A stretch of 14,322 nt of DNA from positions 220,479 to 234,800 of the forward strand of contig NW_019091544.1 in assembly GCF_001949145.1 (NCBI RefSeq). The letters are read 5' to 3'. Position 1 is the first letter of the stretch. Each line of letters opens with the position of its first letter. This document shows, in pieces, positions 13,634 through 14,322 of this stretch. This DNA comes from Acanthaster planci. Taxonomy: Eukaryota; Echinodermata; Asteroidea; Valvatida; Acanthasteridae. A program made the position numbers and the translations under genes. Under the pieces are notes generated by a model. That model saw nothing but the letters and a program-made list of their open reading frames with translations. It searched no databases and had not been told where the DNA came from.

Positions 13634-14322
13634 AGTAGTAAACAACTCTTTATGTCACGGTGTGAAGGACAAGTTGTTTCCCCAACCAAGGCACCCATAA
13701 CTGCAGTAGCCACCTTTTTCTTGTACCAATTTAAACTCGGGACTGGAGTCAGCAACCATATGTAACTTCACTCTGCCATCATAGCTACTCGTGGTGATTC
13801 TTCCTGATTTGTCACTCGGGTACCTGCTTCATGATATGTTCATTAAGCATCCCCCTTTGGGACATGTTCTGTGTCCTTGAGTTCTCCCTGGGTCATCCCT
13901 CCAAACCTCTCAGTGAGGCCTCATCATTACTCGCCTCAGTGAAGCTGGCCTTTCAACTTGCAGTAACCATTTCACGCCAAGGCAGCAAACGTTATCCGTT
14001 AGAGATTACCTGATCAGATGGGAGCTCCATGGCATGTGCTCCATCCCAGCCCTGGGTCTCCGCACAATGATCTGATCAGAATTGTTCCACCCACAAGTCT
14101 TCTTCATTCCTGACATCACAAAGCACTCTGGTTCTCCCAATGACAAGCTGTGCTGTGCTGTTTGAATTCTCAAATGGTAACTCAGTAACTGCGAGGTTAT
14201 TTCTTTCATTACCTTAATAAATCTCAGCAAGCAGAGACACTTCAACTAGATGGTTTGTCTGGACTGTCAAGTTCACCAATCCCAAATGGTCGACTTCTTC
14301 AAATGATAACACCTGGCTGCCC
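13634..14322 (+). pseudogene. Degraded tyrosine recombinase of a DIRS/Ngaro/Crypton-type element
   Basis: Broken frames give the layout of eukaryotic tyrosine recombinases. An N-terminal SAM-like part (13634-13805) reads APITAVATFFLYQFKLGTGV, then LHSAI. After a frame change, WDMFCVLEFS and the helices SLLASVKLAFQLAVTISRQG (about 13858-13985) match the WDLxxVL...LxxKxxxLLAxTSxxRxSE block that carries the first catalytic arginine. After another change, ASRDTSTRW (about 14225-14255) matches the SxDTxxRW box. The H-x2-R and tyrosine region would follow beyond the edge. Several stops (for example 13763, 13805) and shifts make it dead. These elements insert by recombination and leave no integrase-type duplications. 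It lies in the same orientation as NPL, in its intron. Confidence 0.5.

Overview
The window reads as intron-rich genomic DNA from an animal, most likely a marine invertebrate. The signs are a gene split into short exons with GT..AG borders and consistent phases, LINE remnants, tRNA-derived SINE heads, a THAP-carrying terminal-inverted-repeat element, tyrosine-recombinase retroelement debris, and a dispersed TACATGTA word. There are no operons, Shine-Dalgarno sites or long bacterial-type ORFs. The phylum cannot be fixed from this sequence.

Left part (1-5100): repeats, no host gene recognised. A broken LINE reverse-transcriptase C-terminus lies at 1-720 with its 3' tail to about 890. Noncoding DNA with two inverted repeats follows (2366-2478 and 2550-2589). 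A compact element at 2988-3590 has long terminal inverted repeats whose whole unique interior is an unbroken 116-codon THAP zinc-finger ORF. Two tRNA-like SINE heads in opposite orientations (about 3665-3775 and 3860-3960), a second LINE C-terminus (4051-4320) and a six-copy 27-bp tandem repeat (4809-4970) complete this part.

Main gene (about 5645 to beyond the right edge, + strand): eight exons of an N-acetylneuraminate lyase (NPL/NAL family). It would cleave sialic acid to N-acetylmannosamine and pyruvate in the cytosol. The eight exons join in frame, giving 228 complete codons, and carry the catalytic tyrosine and Schiff-base lysine. The C-terminal third is not in the window. An exon-like block at 5152-5337 with a possible zinc-binding C-x2-C lies upstream in a compatible phase; whether it belongs to this gene is open.

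Introns of the NPL gene: intron 1 holds a near-complete 160-bp foldback. Exon 3 ends inside the first unit of a 24-bp minisatellite that repeats the exon end and its GTAAGT donor about ten more times, with an in-frame TAA after every donor. The 2.5-kb intron 6 holds a block bounded by inverted TTTTAACC-rich sequences, with an internal direct duplication. The last visible intron runs into a GC-richer region (from about 11640) that ends in a degraded tyrosine recombinase of DIRS/Ngaro/Crypton type.

The strongest candidates for something undescribed are the splice-donor minisatellite and the minimal THAP element.
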